Of a stretch of 64,000 nt of DNA, positions 16,646 to 25,480 are shown one piece after another. Source of the DNA: Pseudofrankia coriaricola (lineage in GTDB: Bacteria; Actinomycetota; Actinomycetes; Frankiales; Frankiaceae). The DNA lies in contig NZ_MBLO01000269.1 of NCBI RefSeq assembly GCF_001854805.1, forward strand, positions 43,942-107,941, read 5' to 3'. The translations under genes and the position numbers were made by a program. Positions within the stretch are counted from its first letter, which is position 1. Each line of letters starts with the position of its first letter. The notes under the pieces are model-generated. The model was not told where the DNA came from and did not search any database. It saw only the letters and a program-made list of their open reading frames with translations.

Positions 16646-18292
16646 ATGTCGTTGCGTGCCAGGTTGTTGCTCGCCCTGGTGGGACTGCTCGCGGTCGGCC
16701 TGACGCTCGGCGCGGTCGGAACCCATTTCGCCTTGCAGTCCTACCTGATGAGACGCCTGGACCAGCAGGTGCGTGACGCCCACCCGGTGATGGAGCAGAC
16801 CCTGCTGCGCGGCACTGGCTATGGCGACAACGACAGCGATAACAGCGGTCAAGGTAGGTGGGGTAGCGCCGACGGTGACGATCGGGACCCGCGATTTGGC
16901 AGCGCGTTCCTGGTTGGAACCTACGGAGCGCTGTACGACGGCGGCGGCCATCGGCTGCTGGAGTCCAGCCCGGGCCCGAGTGGTGCCCGGACGCCGACCG
17001 AGCGCCCGGTCATCGAGGCCTGGCTGCTCGCCGCGGCCGAGGTTCGCCCGAACCTGGCGACCGCCCCGCTGTGGACCGTGCCCGCCGAGGGGCACGACGA
17101 CCGGTTCCGGATGCTCGCTGAGCGTTTCGACAACGGGGACGTGCTCGTCGTTGCCGTCCCCTACGCGGAGATGGACGCCACCCTCGAACGCGTGGCCAAG
17201 ATCGAGATTATCGCGAGTTCGGTGGTGATGGCTGCACTGGTAGCGCTGGCCTACCTCCTCATCCGGGTCGGGCTGCGCCCGCTGACCCGGATCGAGCTTA
17301 CGGCCGACGAGATCGCCGGGGGCGACCTGGCGAAACGGGTCGCGGACACAAGCCGGCGTACGGAGGTCGGACGGCTCGGTCTGGCGTTCAACGCCATGCT
17401 CACCCAGATAGAGGCGGCCTTCCGCGCCAGGGAGGCATCCGAACAGCGATTGCGTCGCTTCGTCGCGGACGCCAGCCACGAACTGCGAACCCCGCTCACC
17501 TCGATTCGCGGCTATGCCGAGATGTTCCACCGGGGCGCCGCCGAACGGCCCGAGGACCTGGCCATGGTCATGCGCCGCATCGAGGAGGAGTCCACCAGGA
17601 TGACCGGTCTGGTGGATGATCTGCTGCTGCTTGCCCGGCTGGACCAGGGGCCGGCGACCGAACGCGAGCCGGTCGATGTCGCCGCCATGGTCCGCGACAT
17701 CGTGACCGATGCCCGCGTCGTCGCACCGAACAGGCTCATCGAGACCGGCACACCTCCGTTCCTGGAGATCACCGGCGATGAGGGCCGGCTACGGCAGGCG
17801 ATCGGGAACCTCGTCCGCAATGCGCTCGTCCATACCCCGCCGGACACTCCGATCGCCGTGACCGTCGCCACCACCGTCACAAGTGCCGCGACGACCGCCG
17901 TCACCGACGCCGCTCCGAACCTGGCCAAAGCCGTCAAGGCGGCCGAGATCGGCGCGGACCTGAATCCAGAGTCGATCGCCACGCCTGGCTCCTCGACGAG
18001 CGTGAATTCCTCGGGCAAGCGAGCCATGGGGCCAGGGAAGCACCTGGCTTCGGAGGCAGCCGACGTAGTGATTTCGGTTATCGATCATGGTGCGGGCATC
18101 CCCGAAGACGCCGTCGCCCACATTTTCGAACGCTTCTACCGTGCCGACCCGGGCCGCTCCCGCGACGCCGGCGGCACCGGGCTGGGCCTGTCCATCGTCG
18201 CGGCTGTCGCCGCCGCCCATGGCGGCCATATCGACTACCAGCCCACACTCGGCGGCGGTGCGACCTTCCGTCTCATCGTGCCCTGCCGCTGA
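16646..18292 (+). CDS. Sensor histidine kinase (HK1)
   Basis: A 548-residue membrane kinase: helices at about 7-28 and 187-207 bound an extracytoplasmic sensor region with an Asp/Asn/Gly-rich stretch (GDNDSDNSGQG), followed by HAMP (208-262), the H-box with His278 (VADASHELRTPL), the N-box near 388-395 and the G-boxes (DHGAGIPED, GTGLGLSIV). About 65 residues of low-complexity Ala/Thr/Ser sequence (about 403-470) are inserted in the catalytic domain after the N-box, much longer than usual. GGCGGGAGC precedes the ATG. It pairs with RR1. Confidence 0.9.
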   Translation: MSLRARLLLALVGLLAVGLTLGAVGTHFALQSYLMRRLDQQVRDAHPVMEQTLLRGTGYGDNDSDNSGQGRWGSADGDDRDPRFGSAFLVGTYGALYDGGGHRLLESSPGPSGARTPTERPVIEAWLLAAAEVRPNLATAPLWTVPAEGHDDRFRMLAERFDNGDVLVVAVPYAEMDATLERVAKIEIIASSVVMAALVALAYLLIRVGLRPLTRIELTADEIAGGDLAKRVADTSRRTEVGRLGLAFNAMLTQIEAAFRAREASEQRLRRFVADASHELRTPLTSIRGYAEMFHRGAAERPEDLAMVMRRIEEESTRMTGLVDDLLLLARLDQGPATEREPVDVAAMVRDIVTDARVVAPNRLIETGTPPFLEITGDEGRLRQAIGNLVRNALVHTPPDTPIAVTVATTVTSAATTAVTDAAPNLAKAVKAAEIGADLNPESIATPGSSTSVNSSGKRAMGPGKHLASEAADVVISVIDHGAGIPEDAVAHIFERFYRADPGRSRDAGGTGLGLSIVAAVAAAHGGHIDYQPTLGGGATFRLIVPCR

Positions 18293-18604
18293 CCGCGGTC
18301 ATCGGCCGCATGGCCCGGCGACAGTTACCGTGGCGGTGCTCGATTGGTCTCGATCCCCGGAGATCGTGGCCAGATGACTCGCTTGAGGAGGCCGGCGGTC
18401 GGTCGGTCCGTTTGCCGGCTCGCCGGGCGTAGGCCAGCATCAGGGCTTGGGGCCGCCGTACCACGAACGCATTGGCCCTACACCGTCCGGTGCTCCGCGC
18501 CGCGACCCGGGAGACTGCGTCCAGTCTCCGCTCGGTGGCGCATGGTGCTGACCGAACGCTGATCTACTGGAACGGGCCGTGTGGTCCAGGCACCGGTTCC
18601 AGAT

Positions 18605-18659
18605 TCACGAGTCGTCCGCAGGACTCTCCCAGGGAATTCTCCGGCCGAGCGGACACGCT
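18605..18659 (+). promoter_or_regulatory. Promoter P2: degenerate 11-bp-spaced repeat array
   Basis: Heptamers at 18605 (TCACGAG), 18616 (CCGCAGG), 18627 (TCCCAGG) and 18638 (TCTCCGG) keep the 11-bp phase of P1, and GGACACGCT (18651-18659) matches P1 exactly. The last repeat starts 30 bp before ATG 18668, against 29 bp in P1. The rest of the 18293-18600 gap shows no gene. Confidence 0.55.
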
Positions 18660-18667
18660 CTATCCTC

Positions 18668-20668
18668 ATGGACTCCACTCGGGTGCCGGGTGACGAGGCT
18701 TCGGCGGCCGATCTCGATCCCGTCGACTCGACCGACGTGCCGGCGACCATGCCGGGTTACCGCCTTGAACCCGCGTCGGTGGGTGACGGGGGTCCGGTGG
18801 TCGACCTCGGTGCTGTCGACTCGACCGACGTGCCGGCGACCATGCCGGGTTACCGCCTTGAACCCGCGTCGGTGGGTGACGGGGGTCCGGTGGTCGACCT
18901 CGGTGCTGTCGACTCGACCGACGTGCCGGCGACCATGCCGGGTTACCGCCTTGAACTCGCGTTGCCGGCAGAAATGATGCCGAGTCCGGGGTCCTGGTCC
19001 GACCCGAGCCGCGGCACCGCCGCCGTCGACAACGCCAGGGATGACAACGCCAGGGATACCGACGGCGGTAGGGATGCCGGTGCCGGCGAGGACGCCCCGG
19101 ACGCCGGCGGCGCTGGAGATGCTGAGCGGGCCGGTGGCGGTGTTCCGCGCCGGGCGGTCGCCGAGGCGGCCCCCTCGGCCGGCGGGCGGTCGGTCGGGCG
19201 GGCGTCGGGCCCACGGTCGTCGCGGTCCGCGGGGTGGCGGGGGCGGCTCGCGGTGCGGGCGGGGCTGGTGGCCTGGGGCGTCCTGGTCGTGGGGCTGTGG
19301 TGGTTGGGCACCCCGGCGACCAGTCTGCGGGGCGGCGCGGCGGTGATGACCTCGTTCGGCCGGGTCTGCGGGCTGCTCGCGGCCTACCTGATGCTGGTCG
19401 AGCTGCTGCTCATGGCGAGGATTCCGGTGCTCGAGCGGGCCGTCGGGCTGGGACGGCTGGCGGCCTGGCACCGGGGGCTGGGCACTAACATCGTGCTGCT
19501 GATGGTCCTGCATGTGCTGCTGACGGTCTGGGGCTATGGGCTTGCTGATCACCGGCAGCCGGTGTCCGAGCTGTTTACCGTGATCACGACCTATCCGGAG
19601 ATGTGGAAGGCGACGATCGGCGTGTTGCTGTTCGTCACCGTCGGGGTGGCCAGCGCCCGTACGCTGCGCCCACGGATCTCCTACGAGGTCTGGTACCTCC
19701 TGCACCTGACCTCCTACGCGGCCGTGCTTCTGGTCTACGGGCACCAGGTGTCCACCGGTGCCGAGTTCGTCGGCCACCCGGTCAACCAGCGGCTCTGGCG
19801 GGCGATGTACGTGGCTGTGTTCGCCTGCCTGGTCATCGGGCGGCTGGTCCTCCCGCTTGTCGCGACCGCCCGGCATCGACTGCGCGTGGAGCGTGTCGTC
19901 GAGGAGGCGCCGGGGATCGTCTCGGTGTGGATCCGCGGCCGGAACGTGGACCGGCTCGGGGCACGGCCCGGACAGTTCCTGCGGTGGCGGTTCCTCGCCC
20001 CGGGGCACTGGCTCAGCGCGCATCCCTACTCGTTGTCCGCACCGCCCCGGCCGGACCGGCTGCGCATCACCGTCAAGGCCGCGGGCGATCATTCCCGGGC
20101 GATGGCCGGCCTCCGTCCCGGCACGTTCGTGGTCGCCGATGGCCCGTTCGGGCTGTTCACCGCCGAGCGGGCGACCCGAGGCAAGTCGCTGCTCGTCGCC
20201 GGTGGCGGTGGGATCGGGCCGATCCGGGCGCTCGCGGAGGAACTCGCCAATCGCGGCGACGACGTCGTCGTCATCCACCGGGTGCGCAAGGCGCACGATC
20301 TCGCGCTGTGGAGGGAGCTACGGACCATCGCGAGCAGACATCGGCTGACGGTCCATAGCATGGTCGGGTCGCGGCGTGAGCTCGGCTACGACCCGATGAC
20401 GGCCGACCTGCTCGCCGGCTCGGTGCCGGACGTGATCGAGCGCGATGTCTTCATCTGCGGCCCCACCGGGCTGACCCACGGACTTGTCCGCTCACTGCGC
20501 GCTCTCGGCCTCGCCGACGACCAGATCCACACCGAGGACTTCTCGCTGCGCGACGCCAGGGTTGGCGAGCGCAACGGCGGGCGGGAACTGAACGAAGACG
20601 CGACACGAAGGGAGGTGGCGGTGCCGCCCGCGGGCCCCCAGCGGCCGGGAGCGGATGCCGCGACCTGA
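18668..20668 (+). CDS. Ferric-reductase-like transmembrane flavoprotein, copy 2
   Basis: A 666-residue paralogue of the 12622 protein, near-identical over the helices and the FAD/NAD domain (HPYSLS, GGGGIGPIRAL, CGPTGLTHGLVRSL). The N-terminal extension is about 100 residues longer and contains a 31-residue repeat (DSTDVPATMPGYRLE...) in two full copies and one partial copy, then acidic DNARD repeats. Compared with copy 1, the stop after EDFSLR is lost and 38 extra residues run to 20668, so the ORF absorbs the short leader frame before the FMN-binding gene. It is first in cassette 2. Confidence 0.85.
   Translation: MDSTRVPGDEASAADLDPVDSTDVPATMPGYRLEPASVGDGGPVVDLGAVDSTDVPATMPGYRLEPASVGDGGPVVDLGAVDSTDVPATMPGYRLELALPAEMMPSPGSWSDPSRGTAAVDNARDDNARDTDGGRDAGAGEDAPDAGGAGDAERAGGGVPRRAVAEAAPSAGGRSVGRASGPRSSRSAGWRGRLAVRAGLVAWGVLVVGLWWLGTPATSLRGGAAVMTSFGRVCGLLAAYLMLVELLLMARIPVLERAVGLGRLAAWHRGLGTNIVLLMVLHVLLTVWGYGLADHRQPVSELFTVITTYPEMWKATIGVLLFVTVGVASARTLRPRISYEVWYLLHLTSYAAVLLVYGHQVSTGAEFVGHPVNQRLWRAMYVAVFACLVIGRLVLPLVATARHRLRVERVVEEAPGIVSVWIRGRNVDRLGARPGQFLRWRFLAPGHWLSAHPYSLSAPPRPDRLRITVKAAGDHSRAMAGLRPGTFVVADGPFGLFTAERATRGKSLLVAGGGGIGPIRALAEELANRGDDVVVIHRVRKAHDLALWRELRTIASRHRLTVHSMVGSRRELGYDPMTADLLAGSVPDVIERDVFICGPTGLTHGLVRSLRALGLADDQIHTEDFSLRDARVGERNGGRELNEDATRREVAVPPAGPQRPGADAAT
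18722..18960 (+). repeat. 93-bp in-frame tandem repeat inside reductase copy 2
   Basis: Units begin at 18722, 18815 and 18908. The first two 93-bp units look identical and the third is matched over about 50 bp. The period is 31 codons, so the frame is kept. Their identity suggests recent expansion. Confidence 0.9.
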
Positions 20669-20669
20669 C

Positions 20670-21263
20670 ATGAACCTCAACGCCGGCAAGGCCTATCGGG
20701 CGCGGCTTGGCTTCGCCGGACTACTGGGAACCGTCGTTCTCGCCGTGGGCGGCAAGGCCCTGGCCGCCCACGACGACCAGCCCGCCGCGCTCGCCACGCC
20801 GTCCGGAATGCCCGGAGCGTCCGAGACCGATCGGCCCCTCACCGGATCCGCCGCCGACGGCGCGGCGCGGGCCACCCCGACCCCATCGACGGGCCCCGAT
20901 CGAACCGGCTCCGGCGGCGCGGAATCCACCGCCGGCGCCACCGCGGGCGCCGGCCCGGGCTCGCCGAGCGCGTCTGGCCCGAGTAGCCCGAGGACCGTCA
21001 TCGGCGACGCGATCGACACGAAATACGGACCGGTGCAGGTCCAGCTCGTCGTCACCGACAACAAGATCACAGATGTGATCGCCCTGGTGCTCCCGAACCG
21101 GTTGTGGCGCGACATCCAGATCAACAACGAGGCCGTGCCGATCCTGAGGCAGGAGGTCCTTGACATCCAGAGCGCCAGGATCGACCAGGTCTCCGGGGCG
21201 TCCTACACCAGCAGCGGGTATGCGTGGTCCGTCCAGTCCGCGATCGACAAGGCGGGGCTGTAG
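20670..21263 (+). CDS. Membrane-anchored FMN-binding (flavinylated) protein, copy 2
   Basis: A 197-residue paralogue of the 14303 protein with the same start (MNLNAGK), an N-terminal hydrophobic anchor, a shorter Pro/Thr/Ala-rich linker and an FMN_bind domain ending in the flavinylation motif D-Q-V-S-G-A-S (acceptor Ser near 178) and YTSSGYAWSVQSAIDKAGL. An upstream in-frame ATG at 20655 is also possible, but 20670 matches copy 1. It lies one base after the reductase stop and 3 bp before the second apbE. Confidence 0.85.
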   Translation: MNLNAGKAYRARLGFAGLLGTVVLAVGGKALAAHDDQPAALATPSGMPGASETDRPLTGSAADGAARATPTPSTGPDRTGSGGAESTAGATAGAGPGSPSASGPSSPRTVIGDAIDTKYGPVQVQLVVTDNKITDVIALVLPNRLWRDIQINNEAVPILRQEVLDIQSARIDQVSGASYTSSGYAWSVQSAIDKAGL

Positions 21264-21266
21264 CCG

Positions 21267-22199
21267 ATGACGGACGAGCGGCCGGTCCGCGTGCACGCGG
21301 AACAGGTGATGGGGACGGTCGTCAGCATCGCCGTCCGGCCGCCGTCGATCGTGCTCCCGCCGGATCGCCTCGCGATCCGGCGGCCGCCCCGGACCGGTTC
21401 CCACGACCCACGACCGGGCCGGGTGGCCTGGGCGGCGCCGGACCTGGACGCGGCGGTCGCGGCCGCGACCGCGCGGCTGCACCGGGCGGACGAGGACTTC
21501 AGCACCTTCAGGGCCGGGTCCTGGGTCTCCCGGCTGCGCCGCGGCGAGATCGGCCTGGAGGACTGCCCTGGGCACGTCCGGGAGGTCTACCGGCTGGCCG
21601 ACGCCTGCCGGGGGCGCAGCGGCGGCTGGTTCGACCCGGCCTGGCGCGGTGACGGCACTCTGGACCCGACCGGCCTGGTCAAGGGCTGGGCGGCGGATGT
21701 CGCCTCCGCGGCGCTGACCACGGCCGGCGTCACCGATCACTGTGTGAACGCGGCCGGCGACCTGCGCCTGCGCGGCACGCCGGGCCCGGGGCGGTCCTGG
21801 CGGGTCGGGATCGCGGACCCGTTCCACCGGGACCGGGTCGTCGCCGTCGTCGAGGGCACGGACCTGGCCGTCGCCACCTCCGGCGCCGCCGAACAAGGCA
21901 GCCACGTCCTCAACCCGCGGACCGGGGCACCCGCGACCGATCTCGCCTCCGTCACCGTCGTCGGGCCAGACCTGGCCATGGCCGACGCCTACGCCACCGC
22001 CGGCCTGGCCGCGGGCCGGAGCGCACCGGAACTCCTGAACGACCTCGTCGGCGACGGTTGGGAGTGGCTTACCGTCGACTCCGCCGGCGGGGTGGACAGT
22101 TCGGCCGGGTTCCGCGGTCAGCCGGGCCAGGCCGGCGGTCCGTCGCCGCGCGCTTCGGCCACGCGGGAGAAGCCGCCGCCACCGCGCTCCCGTCAGTAG
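21267..22199 (+). CDS. apbE: ApbE-like FAD:protein FMN transferase, copy 2
   Basis: A 310-residue paralogue of the 14950 enzyme with the same motifs (QVMGTVVSI, DFSTFRAGSWVSRL, GLVKGWAADVAS, NAAGDLRLRG, MADAYATAGLAAG). It differs in a longer N-terminal insert (PPSIVLPPDRLAIRRPP) and a shorter, proline-rich C-terminus that lacks the final segment of copy 1. It closes cassette 2; no response regulator follows it, so the two-component system was not duplicated. It presumably flavinylates the adjacent FMN-binding protein, and either ApbE might serve both targets. Confidence 0.9.
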   Translation: MTDERPVRVHAEQVMGTVVSIAVRPPSIVLPPDRLAIRRPPRTGSHDPRPGRVAWAAPDLDAAVAAATARLHRADEDFSTFRAGSWVSRLRRGEIGLEDCPGHVREVYRLADACRGRSGGWFDPAWRGDGTLDPTGLVKGWAADVASAALTTAGVTDHCVNAAGDLRLRGTPGPGRSWRVGIADPFHRDRVVAVVEGTDLAVATSGAAEQGSHVLNPRTGAPATDLASVTVVGPDLAMADAYATAGLAAGRSAPELLNDLVGDGWEWLTVDSAGGVDSSAGFRGQPGQAGGPSPRASATREKPPPPRSRQ

Positions 22200-22352
22200 C
22201 TGACCGTCTACCGCCACGGCCCGACGCGGCCTCGGAAGCGGCGCTTGATTGATTTCGACCGGCGGTCCGCGAGATCAGGTCCGCGGTGGGCGTACCGGTC
22301 GCCGACGAACAGGACTCGTTGGATCGTTATCCGGTTCGCGTCTTCCGAGGGC

Positions 22353-22358
22353 TAGAAT
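22353..22358 (+). promoter_or_regulatory. Possible -10 box TAGAAT upstream of the HelD gene
   Basis: TAGAAT stands out in a GC-rich background, 11 bp before an in-frame ATG (22369) and 65 bp before the preferred TTG start (22423). No convincing -35 box is present at 17 bp. Confidence 0.35.
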
Positions 22359-22422
22359 TTAAAGGTCGATGTGGGGATGCGAGGAATGCCGCGGGGCGCA
22401 TTTTACTGGCCGGGGAGTTGAA

Positions 22423-24828
22423 TTGTCAAACGAGGAAGCGGGGCGAGAGCAGGAGTATGTCTCGATGCTCTACGAGCGTCTTGACGACTTCCGGGAACAG
22501 GCGTCCTCCCGGCTCGCCGATGCCCTGCGGGAGCGGCCGGGCGGCCGGCCGCAGGCGCACACCGAGCGGCAGGCGACGGCCGCGATGTACACCCGTCAGC
22601 TCGCCCGGTTCGACGCGGCCGAGGACGGGCTGTGCTTCGGCCGGCTCGACTTCCACGACGGCGAGACCCGCTATGTCGGCCGTCTGGGTATTTTCGAGGA
22701 GTCCGACGACTACGCCCCGCTGCTGATCGACTGGCGCGCACCGGCGGCCCGTCCCTTCTATCTCGCCACCGCCGCCTCCCCGGAGGGCGTCCGCCGCCGT
22801 CGCCACATCCGCACGTCGCGCCGGCGGGTGTCCCAGATCGACGATGAGGTGCTCGACCTTGACGCGAGTGCCGCGGACGGCCGTTCCGGCCACGAGACGC
22901 TGACCGGCGAGGCGCGGTTGCTCGCCGCGCTGTCCGCCGGCCGGACGGGCCGGATGGGCGACATCGTCGAGACCATCCAGGCCGAGCAGGACCGGATCAT
23001 CAGGGGTGAGCATTCCGGGGTGCTCGTCGTCCAGGGCGGACCTGGCACTGGCAAGACGGCCGTCGCGCTGCATCGCGCCGCCTACCTGCTCTTTACCTAT
23101 CGCGAACAACTGTCGAAGCGTGGCGTGCTGGTCATCGGCCCGAACACGACCTTCCTGCGATACATATCCCATGTTCTGCCCGCTCTCGGCGAGACCAGCG
23201 TGGTGCTGTCCACTGTCGGCGACCTGTTCCCGGGCGTTCGCGCCGAACGGACCGAGCCGCGTGAAGCCGCGCAGATCAAGGGCAGTGCCCGGATGGTGGC
23301 ACTGATCGAAGCCGCGGTGCGCGACCGGCAGCGGGTGCCCGACGAAGCGCTGGAAATCCCGTTCGAGGATGACGTCCTGCTGCTTGACCCGGCCATCTGT
23401 GAGGCGGCCCGTGACCAGGCGCGTGCCACCCTGCGCGCGCACAACCAGGCCCGCCCGGTATTCGTCCGCGCGGTCATCGACGCGCTGGCTCAGCAGTACG
23501 CCGACCGGCTGGGCGCCGACCCGTACGCCGAGGACCCGCTCGGCGAGGACGACGCGCCGGGCGCCGGCACCAGTCTGCTCGGCGATGAGATCATCGACGA
23601 CATCCGCCGCGAGCTGCGCCAGGACGACGGGGTGCTGGTCGCGCTTGACGATCTGTGGCCCGTCCTCACGCCCCAGTGGCTGCTGTCCGACCTGTTCGCC
23701 GACGAGGACCTGCTCGCATCGGCCGCGGGGGCGGCCGGTTTCACCGACGGCGAGCGGCTGCTCCTCTGCCGGCCCGACCCGCATGGCGGCCGGGCGGCTG
23801 ACGGGATGTGGACCGCGGCGGACGTCCCGCTGCTCGACGAGGCCGCCGAGTTTCTGGGCGAGGACGAGACCGAGGCGCTGGCCGCCGCCGAACGGCGCCG
23901 CCGCCAGCGGATCGCCTACGCACAGGGCGTCGTCGACATCCTCACTCGGGACATGGACGACGACCCGGACATCCTCATGGTCTCCGACCTGCTCGACGCC
24001 GAGCGGCTCGCGGAACGGCACGAGGACGACGACGACCGTTCGACGGCGGAACGCGCCGCCGCCGACCGGACCTGGGCCTACGGGCACGTCATCGTGGACG
24101 AAGCTCAGGAGCTTTCGGACATGGCCTGGCGCATGGTGATGCGCCGCTGCCCGAGCCGTTCCATGACACTGGTCGGCGACGTCGCCCAGACCGGTGACCT
24201 TGCCGGCGCCTCATCGTGGCGCCGCGTCCTCGGGCCGCATCTGGGCGATCGCTGGCGGCTGGAACGACTTACGGTCAACTACCGCACGCCGGCCGAGATC
24301 ATGTCGGTTGCCGCGGGCGTGCTCGGCGCGATCGACCCGGAGCTGGAACTGCCGCGTTCCGTCCGGGAGACTGGCGCCTCCCCGTGGAGCCTCGCCGTCG
24401 AGCCGGACGCGCTCGCGGTCGAGCTGGCCGCTGTCACGGCCCGCGAGGTCGCCGACCTGCGGGCGGCGCTGGGCGACGGCCCCGACGGGGGCCGTATGGC
24501 GGTCCTCGTCCCTGCGGACCTTCTCGACGACCTGAGTCGCGACCTTGAGGCTGTTCTCCCGGTCGCCACCACCGTCAGCGAGGACCCGGACCTGGAATCC
24601 CCGGTCGCGGTCCTCACGGTCCGCCAGTCCAAGGGCCTCGAGTTCGACACGGTCCTGGTCGTCGACCCGGACCGGATCATCGCCGAGTCTCCCCGCGGCC
24701 TGAACGACCTCTACGTCGCCCTGACCCGAGCCACCCGCTCCCTCGGCGTCCTGCACACCAGCGCGCTCCCACCGGCTCTCCGTCACCTGGAGTCAAGACC
24801 GGCGATCCCCGAACCCGCCCTGCCCTGA
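22423..24828 (+). CDS. helD: HelD-like UvrD-type ATPase
   Basis: An 801-residue superfamily-1 ATPase of the HelD group, which binds RNA polymerase and frees it from stalled complexes; some actinobacterial members (HelR) also protect against rifamycins. Visible features are an N-terminal coiled region (EQEYVSMLYERLDDFREQA), Walker A GGPGTGKTA near 206-213, a long acidic middle insert, a Walker B-like VIVDEAQ, motif III GDVAQTGDL, and C-terminal VRQSKGLEFDTVLVVDP and YVALTRAT. The TTG at 22423 has GGGGAG 5 nt before it; ATG 22369 is the alternative. It is monocistronic. No obvious rifamycin-associated element is upstream. Confidence 0.85.
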   Translation: MSNEEAGREQEYVSMLYERLDDFREQASSRLADALRERPGGRPQAHTERQATAAMYTRQLARFDAAEDGLCFGRLDFHDGETRYVGRLGIFEESDDYAPLLIDWRAPAARPFYLATAASPEGVRRRRHIRTSRRRVSQIDDEVLDLDASAADGRSGHETLTGEARLLAALSAGRTGRMGDIVETIQAEQDRIIRGEHSGVLVVQGGPGTGKTAVALHRAAYLLFTYREQLSKRGVLVIGPNTTFLRYISHVLPALGETSVVLSTVGDLFPGVRAERTEPREAAQIKGSARMVALIEAAVRDRQRVPDEALEIPFEDDVLLLDPAICEAARDQARATLRAHNQARPVFVRAVIDALAQQYADRLGADPYAEDPLGEDDAPGAGTSLLGDEIIDDIRRELRQDDGVLVALDDLWPVLTPQWLLSDLFADEDLLASAAGAAGFTDGERLLLCRPDPHGGRAADGMWTAADVPLLDEAAEFLGEDETEALAAAERRRRQRIAYAQGVVDILTRDMDDDPDILMVSDLLDAERLAERHEDDDDRSTAERAAADRTWAYGHVIVDEAQELSDMAWRMVMRRCPSRSMTLVGDVAQTGDLAGASSWRRVLGPHLGDRWRLERLTVNYRTPAEIMSVAAGVLGAIDPELELPRSVRETGASPWSLAVEPDALAVELAAVTAREVADLRAALGDGPDGGRMAVLVPADLLDDLSRDLEAVLPVATTVSEDPDLESPVAVLTVRQSKGLEFDTVLVVDPDRIIAESPRGLNDLYVALTRATRSLGVLHTSALPPALRHLESRPAIPEPALP

Positions 24829-24969
24829 GCCGGAGGGAACCTGCCTGAGCTGGGGGAAGCGGGAAGCACCCCGGATGGCCGCGTTCCACACTCGTGCCGT
24901 GCCGCCAGTCGAGGTAGGCGTGCGGCGGTCCCTCCGGGGTGCCACCTCGATATTCACAAACGCGCGAAA

Positions 24970-25008
24970 CGTGGCTCTGGGCGGGGCAGAACCCTGCCCA
25001 GAGCCACG
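24970..25008. terminator. 13-bp hairpin between convergent helD and a small gene
   Basis: CGTGGCTCTGGGC (24970-24982) and its exact complement (24996-25008) enclose a 13-nt loop. It lies between two converging gene ends, as a bidirectional terminator would. The rest of the 24829-25097 gap shows no gene. Confidence 0.6.
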
Positions 25009-25097
25009 CACGAACCATCGAGACGCGCTTCGCGTGCTTCAGACAATGGCCATCATCATGTGGACCTTCTGCCACCTGAGGCCGGTTATAGGGGACG

Positions 25098-25403
25098 TCA
25101 CGTGACGACGACCGTCACGCTGTTGGACCGTGTCGACCTCCACGGGTCACCGGTGACGACGTCGACCGTGCTCTGTCCCGGCACACGGGCACGAAATAGC
25201 ACAGTGTTCGGCGCGCCCAGGGGAGTGAGGACGGTCCCGTCCGTTCCCACGAGCCCTTCCGTGAAGATTCCGAGGAGCTCGACGGAAGAGCCCTCTCTGA
25301 CCCGGCCACCGGACGCGGCGAGCCTGAGCACGTCGCCAACCTGGAGGGTGACCGGCAACGCCGGGTTCAACGCGGCAGGCTGCGCTTCGATCAACCGGCT
25401 CAC
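25098..25403 (-). CDS. Small beta-rich protein of unknown function
   Basis: A 101-residue protein rich in Val, Thr and Gly, with alternating hydrophobic strands (LQVGDVLRLAAS, VELLGIF, SVTVVV) that suggest a small beta-sandwich. No membrane helix or signal peptide. The GTG start follows GGAG-type sequence. It lies 77 bp after the astacin-like protease on the same strand and is probably co-transcribed, so it may be an accessory, binding or inhibitor partner. I recognise no family. Confidence 0.6.
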   Translation of the reverse strand: MSRLIEAQPAALNPALPVTLQVGDVLRLAASGGRVREGSSVELLGIFTEGLVGTDGTVLTPLGAPNTVLFRARVPGQSTVDVVTGDPWRSTRSNSVTVVVT

Positions 25404-25480
25404 GCTCCGGCATCTCCTTCTCGCGCGTGTGCGCGGTCAGCCCGGTCAGCCCGGTCTGGCTGGGATCGGACGGCCCGAGA

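Noticed and set aside
18722..18960. A CRISPR-like repeat
   Set aside because: The units are 93 bp, directly abutting, without spacers, and in frame within a gene.
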